Positions 1 through 7,343 of a stretch of 48,781 bases of DNA are shown in pieces. The stretch spans positions 1-48,781 of the forward strand of contig JAPPGM010000088.1 of NCBI GenBank assembly GCA_028874995.1. The letters are read 5' to 3'. The stretch comes from Gemmatimonadota bacterium (lineage in GTDB: Bacteria > Gemmatimonadota > Gemmatimonadetes > Longimicrobiales > Gaopeijiaceae). Under the pieces are notes generated by a model. The model was not told the DNA's origin. It saw nothing but the letters and a program-made list of their open reading frames with translations, and did no database searches. Numbering within the stretch: position 1 is the stretch's first letter; each line of letters begins with the position of its first letter. Made by a program: the position numbers and the translations under genes.

Positions 1-55
<55 letters not shown>

Positions 56-421
56 AGTATGCTGGTGGGATGGCGGAGTATGCGTTTTGTGGTGTCAGTG
101 TGGTGTCTGGGGTGGTTGGGGGTGGGCCGGGGGTATCGATTGTGCCCGGTGAGGGGGAGCGCCCCCAGAGGTGGCAGGATGAGAGGAGGGTGACGAGCGC
201 GAGGGCGGAGAGCGCGCGAAGAGGCCGGGAAAGGAGGGGAGAGAGGGAGGGACACGGGCGCGGGGAGGAGGGGCGCCCGGGGCGACGGCAGGCGGGTCGC
301 GGGGTCACTGGATCAGTCAGCACCGGCCATGCTGGATAAACGCGTCCATTGAACAAGATAGCGCGAAACGACCGGCCCCGTGGTACCGGCGCCGACCGTA
401 TTGGAAGGCTGGAAAGACGGG
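56..421. other. G/A-rich non-coding stretch, nothing recognised
   Basis: This stretch is strongly purine-rich on the plus strand (runs such as GGAGGGGAGAGAGGGAGGG). The open frames in it translate to Arg/Gly/Glu low-complexity protein with no family resemblance, as expected from composition alone. No hairpin with a T-run, tRNA or promoter could be defended. It lies downstream of the minus-strand gene ending at 422. Confidence 0.4.
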
Positions 422-640
422 TCAGTCGTCTATTCGAGCCGTGGCCGGTTGGGGCGACGAATCAGTGGGGCGCGGGCGCACCACGACTATCGGACGTCCT
501 GGTCGCTCCATACGCTTCATCACTCGGCGAACGTATTCCCTCGTCTTCGCTCGCCGCTTCTGCAGAATCTCCTTCTGAATCTCGCGGTAGTCCACGATCT
601 CTTTCCTCCGCGTTAAGGTTGGGATGAGCTGAGGCAGCAT
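422..640 (-). CDS. Small basic hypothetical protein (72 aa)
   Basis: The function is not recognised. The ATG at 640 opens a 72-residue product rich in Arg, Lys, Glu and Gln. Its middle (REIQKEILQKRRAKTREYV, about residues 20-38) looks like a charged amphipathic helix, followed by the hydrophobic patch PIVVV. It overlaps the last ~180 bases of the peptidase frame ending at 462, and in this overlap its translation looks more protein-like than the low-complexity tail of the other frame. A TGA in the same frame lies four codons before the ATG, so the peptidase may really end there and this ORF follow it. No clear Shine-Dalgarno is visible. It could be a small partner of the peptidase or only an open frame. 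Confidence 0.4.
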   Translation of the reverse strand: MLPQLIPTLTRRKEIVDYREIQKEILQKRRAKTREYVRRVMKRMERPGRPIVVVRPRPTDSSPQPATARIDD

Positions 641-1507
641 CTGATCCCGTCAGGCAAATCACGGTGCCCTGGCCTTGGTCTGGAACATAGATACCCCGCG
701 TGTGCCTGGCTACCGCAACCTCCAGCTCGCGTTCCCCCGCCCGCAGCGCTCTGACGTGGGACAGAAACTCGCCGGCTTCCGTCAAGTCGATCACGAAGCC
801 GTGATCGGGATAGTCCGTCGTCAGGCGCGCAATAGCTTGCGCCGAGATCCCCAAACGCTCTGCGTAGGCGCTCGCGATCTCCATCGCACGTTGTTCACGA
901 CCGAGCCTTATGGGGTCGATCTGTGCCGAAATGGGAGCTACCAATCCGACCGTCAGACTGGTAGCGATCTCTGCTGCGGTTTTCGTGGAGATCTGGCCGC
1001 CACTCCGTTGAACGGTAGTGACGAGGTAGTGCTCGAACGACGCGAAGGCGGTCTCGGTGAGGACATTGAGCGACGTTACGATCTCAAGACCGGACCCGAA
1101 TCGTCCCAATTCATCCTTCTCGGAGACCTGGACATCGAGAGGGCCGAGTTCGCCCCGAATACCCATTGCGATCTCGTTGCCGCCAAGGGCAAGGAGCGTT
1201 CCGGCGCTCTTGCAGTAGCCGAACACGCAAACGGTCACGTGCCGATAGACTCTACGCAGGAAACGCGCCATCAGATAGGCGGCGTCCGCGTCGCCACCTG
1301 AGGTCGTAAGGACCAACACGCACGCTCGCCTTGGCACGACGCTTCATATGCTTGCCGAAGACGGTCGTCGGTCGCACGACTCAGAGGTCCCGACAGGTAG
1401 AAGACATCCGCCTCAAGAGCCACGGCCGCCTGCCTGACCGCGCCGACGCGATCTTCCGTGCCTGGATCCGCGATTTGTGGTGAATCAGTCATTTCCTCGT
1501 CTGCCAA
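462..1507 (-). pseudogene. ClpP/SppA-superfamily serine peptidase, frameshifted
   Basis: The main frame (GTG at 1337 to stop at 462, 291 aa) carries the ClpP/SppA/serine-dehydrogenase-proteinase fold signature: a TSGGDADAAYLMARFL block near the start, then CKSAGTLLALGGNEI, in which the Ser of SAG should be the nucleophile, then GELGPLDVQ. The expected N-terminal strand (ADVFYLSGPLSRATDDRL) is encoded upstream in another frame (TTG at 1507 or ATG at 1492, open to 1271). The two frames overlap at about 1,271-1,337, so a single indel there separates an otherwise continuous protein. This is either a pseudogene or an assembly/sequencing error. The C-terminal ~65 residues are low complexity and may be out of frame as well. 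Base composition looks less GC-rich than the neighbours, which would fit an acquired gene. No transmembrane segment is evident, so it is probably cytoplasmic. Confidence 0.6.
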
Positions 1508-1541
1508 AACGAGTTCAAGATCTCATTGCGGGCTGGCTCTG

Positions 1542-1568
1542 CTGACAGCAGCCAGGCTAGAGTATAGC
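1542..1568 (+). promoter_or_regulatory. Weak sigma-70-like promoter before namZ
   Basis: CTGACA (1542-1547) and TATAGC (1563-1568) are 15 bases apart, shorter than ideal, about 20 bases before the ATG at 1589. The sequence CTGCTGACAGCAG at 1540-1552 is also an inverted repeat. This is the gap between two divergent genes, so some promoter is expected here. The match is only suggestive. Confidence 0.25.
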
Positions 1569-1588
1569 GGCAGACGCGGGTCACGGGG

Positions 1589-2989
1589 ATGTCGGAATGG
1601 GACTTTGACCCGCAGCCTGGCTGCCCAACCCGTCCAACGTTGCCCGTCACCCGAAAACCCCTGCTCACATTGACCAGATACCAACCGATTCCCCGCCCCC
1701 GCGTCGGGGCACGGCACCTCGCAGGATTCCCCCTTCTCCCCCTCCTCCTGGCCGCCGCTTGCTCACCCGGCGGCGACCCCGACGCAGCGGCTGCGTCCGG
1801 CACCACCCGGTCCGATCCCGGCACGGCGCGCTCCCCCTCCCCCACCGTCCGCCCCGGCATCGAAGTCCTCCTCACCGACTCGCTCTCCCTGGTCCGCGAC
1901 CGCCGCGTCGGCCTCATCACCAACCACACCGGCCGCGACCGCAACGGGACCCCCTCGATCGACCTGCTGGCCGATCACCCCGAGGTCGAACTGGTTGCGC
2001 TCTTCTCACCGGAGCACGGCATCCGCGGCAGCGCCGAGGCGGGAGTCCGCGTTGAGAGCGGCGTGGACGAGCGCACCGGGCTGCCCGTTCACTCGCTCTA
2101 CGGGTCGATCCGCGCACCCACGGCGGAAATGCTCGACGGGATCGAGGTCCTTCTCTTCGACATCCAGGACATCGGCACCCGCTACTACACCTACCTCTCC
2201 ACCATGGCGCTCTCGATGGAGGCCGCTGGCGAACACGGCATCCCCTTCGTGGTCCTCGACCGCCCCAACCCGATCGGCGGCGATCCGGTCCAGGGCAACG
2301 TCCTCGACCCAGCCTTCGCGAGCTTCGTGGGACTGTACCCGATCCCGATGCGGCACGGACTCACGGCCGGTGAGTTCGCGCGCATGGCCGTGGGCGAATT
2401 CGGGGTGGCAGTCGAGTTGAGTGTCGCGGTCGCGGACGGCTGGACGCGGACCATGCGGTACGAGGAAACGGGCATCCCGTGGATCGCGCCGTCGCCGAAC
2501 ATGCCGTCGGTCGAGAGCGCGCTGCACTACCCCGGCACCTGCCTCTTCGAGGGGACGCCGATCTCGGTGGGGAGGGGAACGGAGATTGCGTTTCAGCAGG
2601 TTGGGGCACCCTGGCTGGATGGCGAGGAGCTGGCGGTGCGGCTGACGGCGCTCGGGGTGCCGGATGTGCGGTTCGAGGCGGTGCGGTTCACGCCTCGGGA
2701 GCCCGGCGACGGGAAGTTCGGGGGGACGGAGGTAGGGGGTGTGCAGGTGGTGGCCGACGGTCCGCGCTACGACCCGACGCTGGCGGCGCTGGCGCTCCTG
2801 GTCGAGATCAGGGCCATGTCAGGGGATCGGTGGGGCTGGCGAGAGGGCCACTTCGACCGGCTGGCCGGGACGGATGGGCTGCGGGCGGCGCTTGATGCGG
2901 GGGCGTCGTATGGGGAGTTGAGGGAGGGGTGGGGAGCGGGACTGGAGGATTACCTGGAGCGGCGGGAGGGGTATCTGCTGTACCGGTGA
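1589..2989 (+). CDS. namZ: NamZ-type exo-beta-N-acetylmuramidase lipoprotein (DUF1343)
   Basis: This is predicted to remove terminal N-acetylmuramic acid from peptidoglycan fragments, in cell-wall turnover or scavenging. The DUF1343/NamZ hallmarks occur in order: VGLITNHTG (~residue 107), PEHGIRG (~141), TGLPVHSLYG, FDIQDIGTRYYTY (~190), VLDRPNPIGG (~222), and later APSPNMPS and YPGTCLFEGT. The end of the family domain (YLLYR) is the protein end, so it is complete. A lipoprotein signal with cleavage before the Cys of LLLAAAC (~57) lies unusually far in. The ATG at 1589 may therefore be too early, and a TTG inside the next ~30 codons could be the real start. It is a single-gene unit, divergent from the broken peptidase and convergent with the gene ending at 3002. 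No other peptidoglycan-recycling gene lies next to it. Confidence 0.88.
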   Translation: MSEWDFDPQPGCPTRPTLPVTRKPLLTLTRYQPIPRPRVGARHLAGFPLLPLLLAAACSPGGDPDAAAASGTTRSDPGTARSPSPTVRPGIEVLLTDSLSLVRDRRVGLITNHTGRDRNGTPSIDLLADHPEVELVALFSPEHGIRGSAEAGVRVESGVDERTGLPVHSLYGSIRAPTAEMLDGIEVLLFDIQDIGTRYYTYLSTMALSMEAAGEHGIPFVVLDRPNPIGGDPVQGNVLDPAFASFVGLYPIPMRHGLTAGEFARMAVGEFGVAVELSVAVADGWTRTMRYEETGIPWIAPSPNMPSVESALHYPGTCLFEGTPISVGRGTEIAFQQVGAPWLDGEELAVRLTALGVPDVRFEAVRFTPREPGDGKFGGTEVGGVQVVADGPRYDPTLAALALLVEIRAMSGDRWGWREGHFDRLAGTDGLRAALDAGASYGELREGWGAGLEDYLERREGYLLYR

Positions 2990-3001
2990 GGGGCAAATCC
3001 C

Positions 3002-3856
3002 CTACTTCCAAAGGCGAACCGTGAACCGGTATTCGTCCTCGATCAGGTCCGGTTCCGTTCCGTTATGCTCCCGCATCCCCGGAATCATCTTGATTCGCAC
3101 CCCCATTCCGCGAGCATCCACGTATCCGTAGTCCCGCATGACGTTCACCAGTGCCTGGTTGCGAGCGTACCGCATTCCCGACCTCATGCCCTCCGGCGTT
3201 ACCGTATTGGGCAACCGCCCGGGGCTGGTGACCTCCAGCCGGTTCGAATAGATGGTCAGCGCGATATCGGTGCCGGCTATGCTGTAGTCGCGGTGAACCA
3301 GAGCGTTGGTCACCGCTTCCCTTATCACGCTCTTCGGATACTCCCAGCGATCCACGCGTCGAAGACCTTCCAGACGGGCCGCCGGGGTGGTGTTCCGTCG
3401 TACGAAGTCCCAGGCCTGATCGACAAGGCCCGGTTCCACCAACGCTCCACCACGGTCGAGAAGCGGTACGAGCGGGCCTCTCAAATCCTCGTCGGCGCGG
3501 GTCGCGTAGTCGGGCTCTTCTCCCGCGTAGCAGATGGCCCGAATCCCGGACTGGGGAACCAGGCGCTTCGGGTCACTGCCGAAAAGGAGCACTCCGTTCA
3601 CGGTGGGCGCGGTTCGCCGGCGTTTCCCGACCGCCAAATCCAGATTTACCAGCTGGGTGATCCATTCCTCGGACTCCGGATCCCCGGGTGTGCTCCAACC
3701 CAACACATGCGCGAAATAGTTCTGCAGACGCCGATGGTCGAGAACCGTGGCTTCCGCACCCTGGACGGGCTTCAGGCCATACTCATCGTCGCGCTTGAAT
3801 TCGACCCCGGACGTCTCGTCGTTACGGATCAGCTCGATCAGTTCGGACCTGGTCAT
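3002..3856 (-). CDS. Schlafen AlbA_2 / HATPase_c_4 (RecG-like) transcriptional regulator, internally shortened
   Basis: This belongs to the widespread 'ATP-binding protein with AlbA_2 DNA-binding domain' family, usually thought to act as a regulator. The N-terminus starts as the family does (SGVEFKRDD, residues 16-24), but the next residues (YGLKPVQGA..LDHRRLQNYF) resemble the linker that normally follows the whole AlbA_2 domain. About a hundred residues, including the core DNA-binding fold, seem to be missing without breaking the frame (junction near base 3784). The C-terminal half is intact: NGVLLFG (~88), then the GHKL-like block YPKSVIREAVTNALVHRDYS (173-192) and GMGVRIKM. It starts 12 bases after the dat stop, so it probably belongs to that operon. 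It may be non-functional as a DNA binder. The size of the gap is judged from memory of the family. Confidence 0.7.
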   Translation of the reverse strand: MTRSELIELIRNDETSGVEFKRDDEYGLKPVQGAEATVLDHRRLQNYFAHVLGWSTPGDPESEEWITQLVNLDLAVGKRRRTAPTVNGVLLFGSDPKRLVPQSGIRAICYAGEEPDYATRADEDLRGPLVPLLDRGGALVEPGLVDQAWDFVRRNTTPAARLEGLRRVDRWEYPKSVIREAVTNALVHRDYSIAGTDIALTIYSNRLEVTSPGRLPNTVTPEGMRSGMRYARNQALVNVMRDYGYVDARGMGVRIKMIPGMREHNGTEPDLIEDEYRFTVRLWK

Positions 3857-3868
3857 TCTCGCGCCGCC

Positions 3869-4714
3869 TCATCCCGCCGTCACTCTCAGAAACGCATCGA
3901 ACAGCCCTCTGGCCACCGGCCCCACCCTGCCATCCCCGATCTTCCTCCCGTCCACCTCCACCGACGGCCGCACCTCGGTCGTGGTCCCCGTGAAGAAGAC
4001 CTCGTCGGCGCTGTAAAGCTCGGCCACCGGAATCGCCCTCTCCTCGACGGGCAGACCCAGCTCCCTCGCCAGTTCGATCAACAGATCGCGCGTGACCCCG
4101 TGCAGGATGTAGTTCGATTTCGGCGCCGTGGTGACCACTCCGTCGAAGACCGCGAAGAGGTTGTTGTGGGAGCCTTCCAGCGCGATGCCGTCCCGCACGA
4201 AGATCGCGTCGCTCACGCCGGCGTCCACCGCGGCCTGTTGCGCGAGGCAGTTGGGCAGGAGCGCGATGGCCTTGATCTCGGCGAGGGCCCAGCGCTGGTC
4301 GGGGACGGTGATCGCACTGTAGCCGCGCTCCCAAACCTCGCGCGCGGGGCGTACATACTGGTTCGCGAAGCCGTAAACGGAAGGGGGTACGGGGGGGTTG
4401 GGAAAGGCGTGGGTCCGGGGCGCGATACCCCGGGTCACCTGCACGTAGACGTACGCGACGGGCACGTCGTCCAGACCGTTCCTGGCCAGCAGTCCCTGCT
4501 TCACCGCCTCCAGCGCGGCCGCGTCGTAGTCGATCCCGAGCGCGGCCAGCCCCTTCCGCATCCGCGCCACGTGCTGCGCCCAGCGGAAGAGGAGGCCCCG
4601 GTAGGCCGGAGTCACCTCGTAGACGCCATCGCCGAAGAGGAATCCCCGGTCGTTGACTGAAACCTTCGCCTGGTCCGCGGGCAGGTAGTCGCCGTTCAGG
4701 TAGACGACGCTCAC
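3869..4714 (-). CDS. dat: D-amino-acid transaminase (class IV PLP aminotransferase)
   Basis: This is a fold-type IV PLP enzyme, predicted to convert D-alanine plus 2-oxoglutarate to pyruvate plus D-glutamate in the cytosol, supplying D-amino acids for cell wall. Family features are YLNGDYLP at the N-terminus, DRGFLFGDGVYE (22-33), the PLP-binding lysine K148 in WALAEIKAIALLPN, E180 in ALEGSHNN, and GTTTEVRP near the C-terminus. The length of 281 aa is normal for D-alanine/branched-chain transaminases. The opening DRGFLFGDGVYE and the IKA.ALLPN context favour the D-amino-acid branch over IlvE, but substrate choice is inferred. The GTG start overlaps the TGA of the pspA remnant (GTGA), suggesting coupled translation with the gene upstream. 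Confidence 0.82.
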   Translation of the reverse strand: MSVVYLNGDYLPADQAKVSVNDRGFLFGDGVYEVTPAYRGLLFRWAQHVARMRKGLAALGIDYDAAALEAVKQGLLARNGLDDVPVAYVYVQVTRGIAPRTHAFPNPPVPPSVYGFANQYVRPAREVWERGYSAITVPDQRWALAEIKAIALLPNCLAQQAAVDAGVSDAIFVRDGIALEGSHNNLFAVFDGVVTTAPKSNYILHGVTRDLLIELARELGLPVEERAIPVAELYSADEVFFTGTTTEVRPSVEVDGRKIGDGRVGPVARGLFDAFLRVTAG

Positions 4715-5239
4715 GGACGGGCTCCGGTCCCCTCCTCGTTCTCGAGCTTCTCGAACTCCTCCAGGAGCTCGGCCTCGCGGATCGGGGCCTCCTCGGCCGG
4801 GGCCGCATCGGTTCCGTCACTCCCGTCATCCGCTTCTTCCTCGTCGTCCTCACCGGATCCGAGCTGTCTGGGAGCCTCGGGAGAACCCGCGGGCAGCAAT
4901 CCCATCTCGGCCTTGAGCGCGGTCAGCCTGTCGTCGACGCCCGCGTCGTCGGATCCGGCTTCCAGGCGCAGGAACTCGGTCTCGAGGGTGTCCCCGGCGA
5001 GCGCCTCCGCGACCTCGGCATGGGCCATGCTGCGGCGCTCCTCCTCATCGATCTTGTCGGCCATGCGGTTGAAGGCGTCGAAGGCGGACGTGTCCGACAG
5101 CCTCGCGCTTGGCCTTCGCCAGCTGGTCCCTCATGTCGAGGATGATCTGGTTCAACATCTTCTCAGGGTTCTCGGCCCGGTTGATGAGATCGTTGATGTT
5201 GGACTTGATGAGTGTCGAGAATTTGCTGAAAATGCCCAT
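4711..5239 (-). pseudogene. pspA: PspA/IM30 family membrane-stress protein with central coiled coil deleted
   Basis: The first ~48 residues (start 5239) are a textbook PspA/Vipp1 N-terminus, with MGIFSKFSTLIKSNINDL then AENPEKMLNQIILDMRDQL and LAKAKRE. The C-terminal part is also typical, with ARLSDTSAFDAFNRMADKI just ahead of DEEER and TALKAEMGLLP, but it lies in another frame. The two are joined at about 5,100-5,110, so the long central coiled coil (normally over 100 residues) is absent and the frame is broken. The protein ends in an acidic tail (DDEEEADDGSDG). PspA normally oligomerises on the inner membrane to protect it during envelope stress, which a product lacking the coiled coil should not do. 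It sits directly after the YbjN-like gene (2-base gap) and overlaps dat by GTGA. It is either a true deletion or an assembly collapse. Confidence 0.75.
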
Positions 5240-5241
5240 TT

Positions 5242-5643
5242 CTAAGCGTCCCCTCCGATACCTGCCAGGGCCTGGATTCGCCCCAGATGTGACGAGGCCG
5301 CCAACTGAACGCTGTCGAGCGTCGCCCGCAGCTCCTCGAAGTCGAGGGTGCCCAGCTGGAGCGTGTCGCTCAGGATCAGTTCCTGCTCCTCGAGCCCGTA
5401 CGCGCCGTGAATGACGTCCGACACGTTGAGCCTCAGCAGCGTCTCATAGAGGGCGCCGAGGCCGTCGGACGGGGCCGGCAGGTCCATCACCTTCATGCGG
5501 ACGACCAGGACCGGGTCCGAGTGGTGGACCACGATCGGCGCGCCGCCGTTTTCGGGGCGGACGAGGAACATGCCGTCGTCCACCTCCTCGAATTCCGCGT
5601 CCATGCGGATCAGATAGCTTTCCAGGTCTTCTCTGGTGACCAT
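5242..5643 (-). CDS. YbjN-domain protein (CesT-like fold)
   Basis: A 133-residue cytosolic protein resembling the YbjN / type-III-chaperone-like domain: an N-terminal helix (REDLESYLIRMD), a strand pair (MFLVRPENGGAPIVVHH), VLVVRMKVMDLP, then LYETLLRLN..DVIHGAYGLEEQELILSDTL. The ATG at 5643 is preceded by a good Shine-Dalgarno (GGGAGGAGAAGGCC), which decides this start over the longer upstream frame. It is the first gene of a minus-strand operon with pspA, dat and the AlbA_2 gene. YbjN-like proteins are often next to stress genes in bacteria; the exact role is unknown. The whole domain appears present. Confidence 0.72.
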   Translation of the reverse strand: MVTREDLESYLIRMDAEFEEVDDGMFLVRPENGGAPIVVHHSDPVLVVRMKVMDLPAPSDGLGALYETLLRLNVSDVIHGAYGLEEQELILSDTLQLGTLDFEELRATLDSVQLAASSHLGRIQALAGIGGDA

Positions 5644-5951
5644 GGCCTTCTCCTCCCGTTGTCGATGAGGTGTGGGCCGGAACCTAACACGGGCCGGCCC
5701 TGTGGTCCAAGACTGACTGACAGTACGGGCGTGGGGGCGGACGGGTTCACGTTGGGACAGGTGGCGGGCCGACCTTGGCGTCCGCAGCATTCCACGAGGT
5801 GTTCCAATGCCTGCCCGGGCAGATTGCGTCCATGCTCGGCGGTGACCAACGCGCTGCAGCGGCTGACGACAGAGCTTGACAGAGCGCAACCCGCCAATGC
5901 ATTCTGTTCATACAGTCACGCACCACTCTCCAGCATAGGGGGGAACGGAAG
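5644..5951. promoter_or_regulatory. Divergent intergenic region with TTGACA promoter for the LRR island
   Basis: This 308-base gap separates the YbjN operon (-) from the first LRR gene (+). On the plus strand a perfect -35 box TTGACA lies at 5876-5881, with a weak -10 CATTCT at 5900-5905 (18-base spacing). A 10-base palindrome GGGCCGGCCC at about 5692-5701 is preceded by GGGCCGG near 5675. It could form a hairpin in the leader of the minus-strand operon or be an operator. No ORF here looks real. Promoter direction and strength are inferred from the boxes only. Confidence 0.4.
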
Positions 5952-7313
5952 ATGAAATGGAAATCGTGGAACTCAGCGCAGTTGCTGAACGCTCTTCCAC
6001 TGGCCGTGCTCCTGGCAGTGGCCGGTGGCTGCGAGGTGCCCACCAATCCAGCTTCCGGCCCTGGGCAGGTGGGTCACCGGTTGGCGGTACAGCCGGGTGC
6101 CGCCGGCGACCGGGCGGCCCTAATGGCGCTGTACGACGCGACGGACGGCGAGAACTGGAAGGACAACACCAATTGGGGGACGGACGCGGATCTGGACGAG
6201 TGGTACGGAGTGTGGACGTGGGACGGGCGGGTCGATCAGCTGGTCATCCGGGACAACGGCCTGTCGGGCCAGATTCCGGCCGCGTTGGAAGGTCTTACAG
6301 CGCTGGGGAGGCTGGACCTCAGCTACCACCCGAACCTGAAGGGCAGCATACCGCCGGAGTTGGGGAATCTCGCCGACCTGTACGGGTTGGTGCTGGTTGA
6401 GACTTCCGTCTCGGGGGGGATTCCGCCGGAACTGGGGAATCTGTCCTCGCTGGTCTACCTGGACCTCCGCAACGAAGGCATGTCCGGGAGCATCCCGCCG
6501 GAACTGGGGAACCTGTCCTCACTGGAGATCCTGTACCTCTACAACAACGGCATGTCGGGAAGCATTCCGCCCGAGCTGGGGAACCTGTCCTCACTGCGGT
6601 GGCTGAGCCTTTCGCGCAACAGCCTGTCGGGCAGCATACCGCCCGAACTGGGGAACATCACCGGGTTGGAACATTTGTTCCTCGACGACAATCAACTGTC
6701 GGGCGGGGTTCCGAGCAGCCTGGGAAACCTTGCCGCGCTGGAGAGGTTGTCTCTGTCGAGAAACAGGCTGACAGGCGCGCTCCCCAGCGCCTTTTTAAAC
6801 CTCTACCTGGCTGAGAACGAGTTCTCCTGGTGGGAAAACCGAGGGCTGTGCATTCCCAACACTGCGGCGTTTCGAGCCTGGATGGCGAGAATGGCGTTCC
6901 CGGACTGGTCCGTGAACAGGTCGCTTTGCTCAGCCGACCGGGAGGCGCTGCTGGGGTTGCACGATGCTCTGGACGGCGAGAACTGGACGGACTCCAACTG
7001 GGGGGACGACACGGATATCAGGACGTGGCGCGGGGTCACTCTGGATTCGGACGCGCGCGCGACGGAGTTGCGACTCGGGAGCAGCGGGCTGTCGGGCCGG
7101 ATTCCGAACGTATTGGCGGACCTTGAAAGGCTGAAGGTGTTGGTGATAGAGGGCAACGGCCTGATCGGGGAGGTTCCCGAGTCCGTCATGGACCTCGATC
7201 TGGACGTGTTCTGGTGGTCCGACAACCCGGGCCTGTGCGTTCCCGACACGGAGGCGTTCCGAACCTGGCTCGGCGACATGAGGAGCACATCCGGGCCAAT
7301 CTGCGGGCATTAG
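5952..7313 (+). CDS. Plant-type leucine-rich-repeat lipoprotein (453 aa)
   Basis: A predicted surface or periplasmic lipoprotein. The signal peptide ends with the lipobox VAGGC at about residue 27, followed by a Pro/Ser-rich linker. Residues ~53-90 hold an LRR N-cap of the type DRAALMALYDATDGENW..NTNW. About eight LRRs of plant-type consensus (GSIPPELGNLSSLxxLxLxxN) follow, then a Cys-containing cap (LCIPNTAAFRAWMARM). A second N-cap (DREALLGLHDALDGENW) and two further repeats end in the same kind of cap (LCVPDTEAFRTWLGDM). Repeats of this kind bind proteins or glycans; the ligand cannot be told. The ATG has a strong upstream GGGGGGAA. It lacks the BIG2 and protease parts of its two downstream neighbours, and ends only 30 bases before the next gene, so they are probably cotranscribed. 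Confidence 0.85.
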   Translation: MKWKSWNSAQLLNALPLAVLLAVAGGCEVPTNPASGPGQVGHRLAVQPGAAGDRAALMALYDATDGENWKDNTNWGTDADLDEWYGVWTWDGRVDQLVIRDNGLSGQIPAALEGLTALGRLDLSYHPNLKGSIPPELGNLADLYGLVLVETSVSGGIPPELGNLSSLVYLDLRNEGMSGSIPPELGNLSSLEILYLYNNGMSGSIPPELGNLSSLRWLSLSRNSLSGSIPPELGNITGLEHLFLDDNQLSGGVPSSLGNLAALERLSLSRNRLTGALPSAFLNLYLAENEFSWWENRGLCIPNTAAFRAWMARMAFPDWSVNRSLCSADREALLGLHDALDGENWTDSNWGDDTDIRTWRGVTLDSDARATELRLGSSGLSGRIPNVLADLERLKVLVIEGNGLIGEVPESVMDLDLDVFWWSDNPGLCVPDTEAFRTWLGDMRSTSGPICGH

Positions 7314-7343
7314 GAGTCTGCCTGGGGAAAGGGTCTCGGTGCG

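Noticed and set aside
70-339. An 89-aa frame in the G/A-rich left end
   Set aside because: It is low-complexity Arg/Gly/Glu sequence beside the poly-G artefact, with no Shine-Dalgarno and no resemblance to a family.
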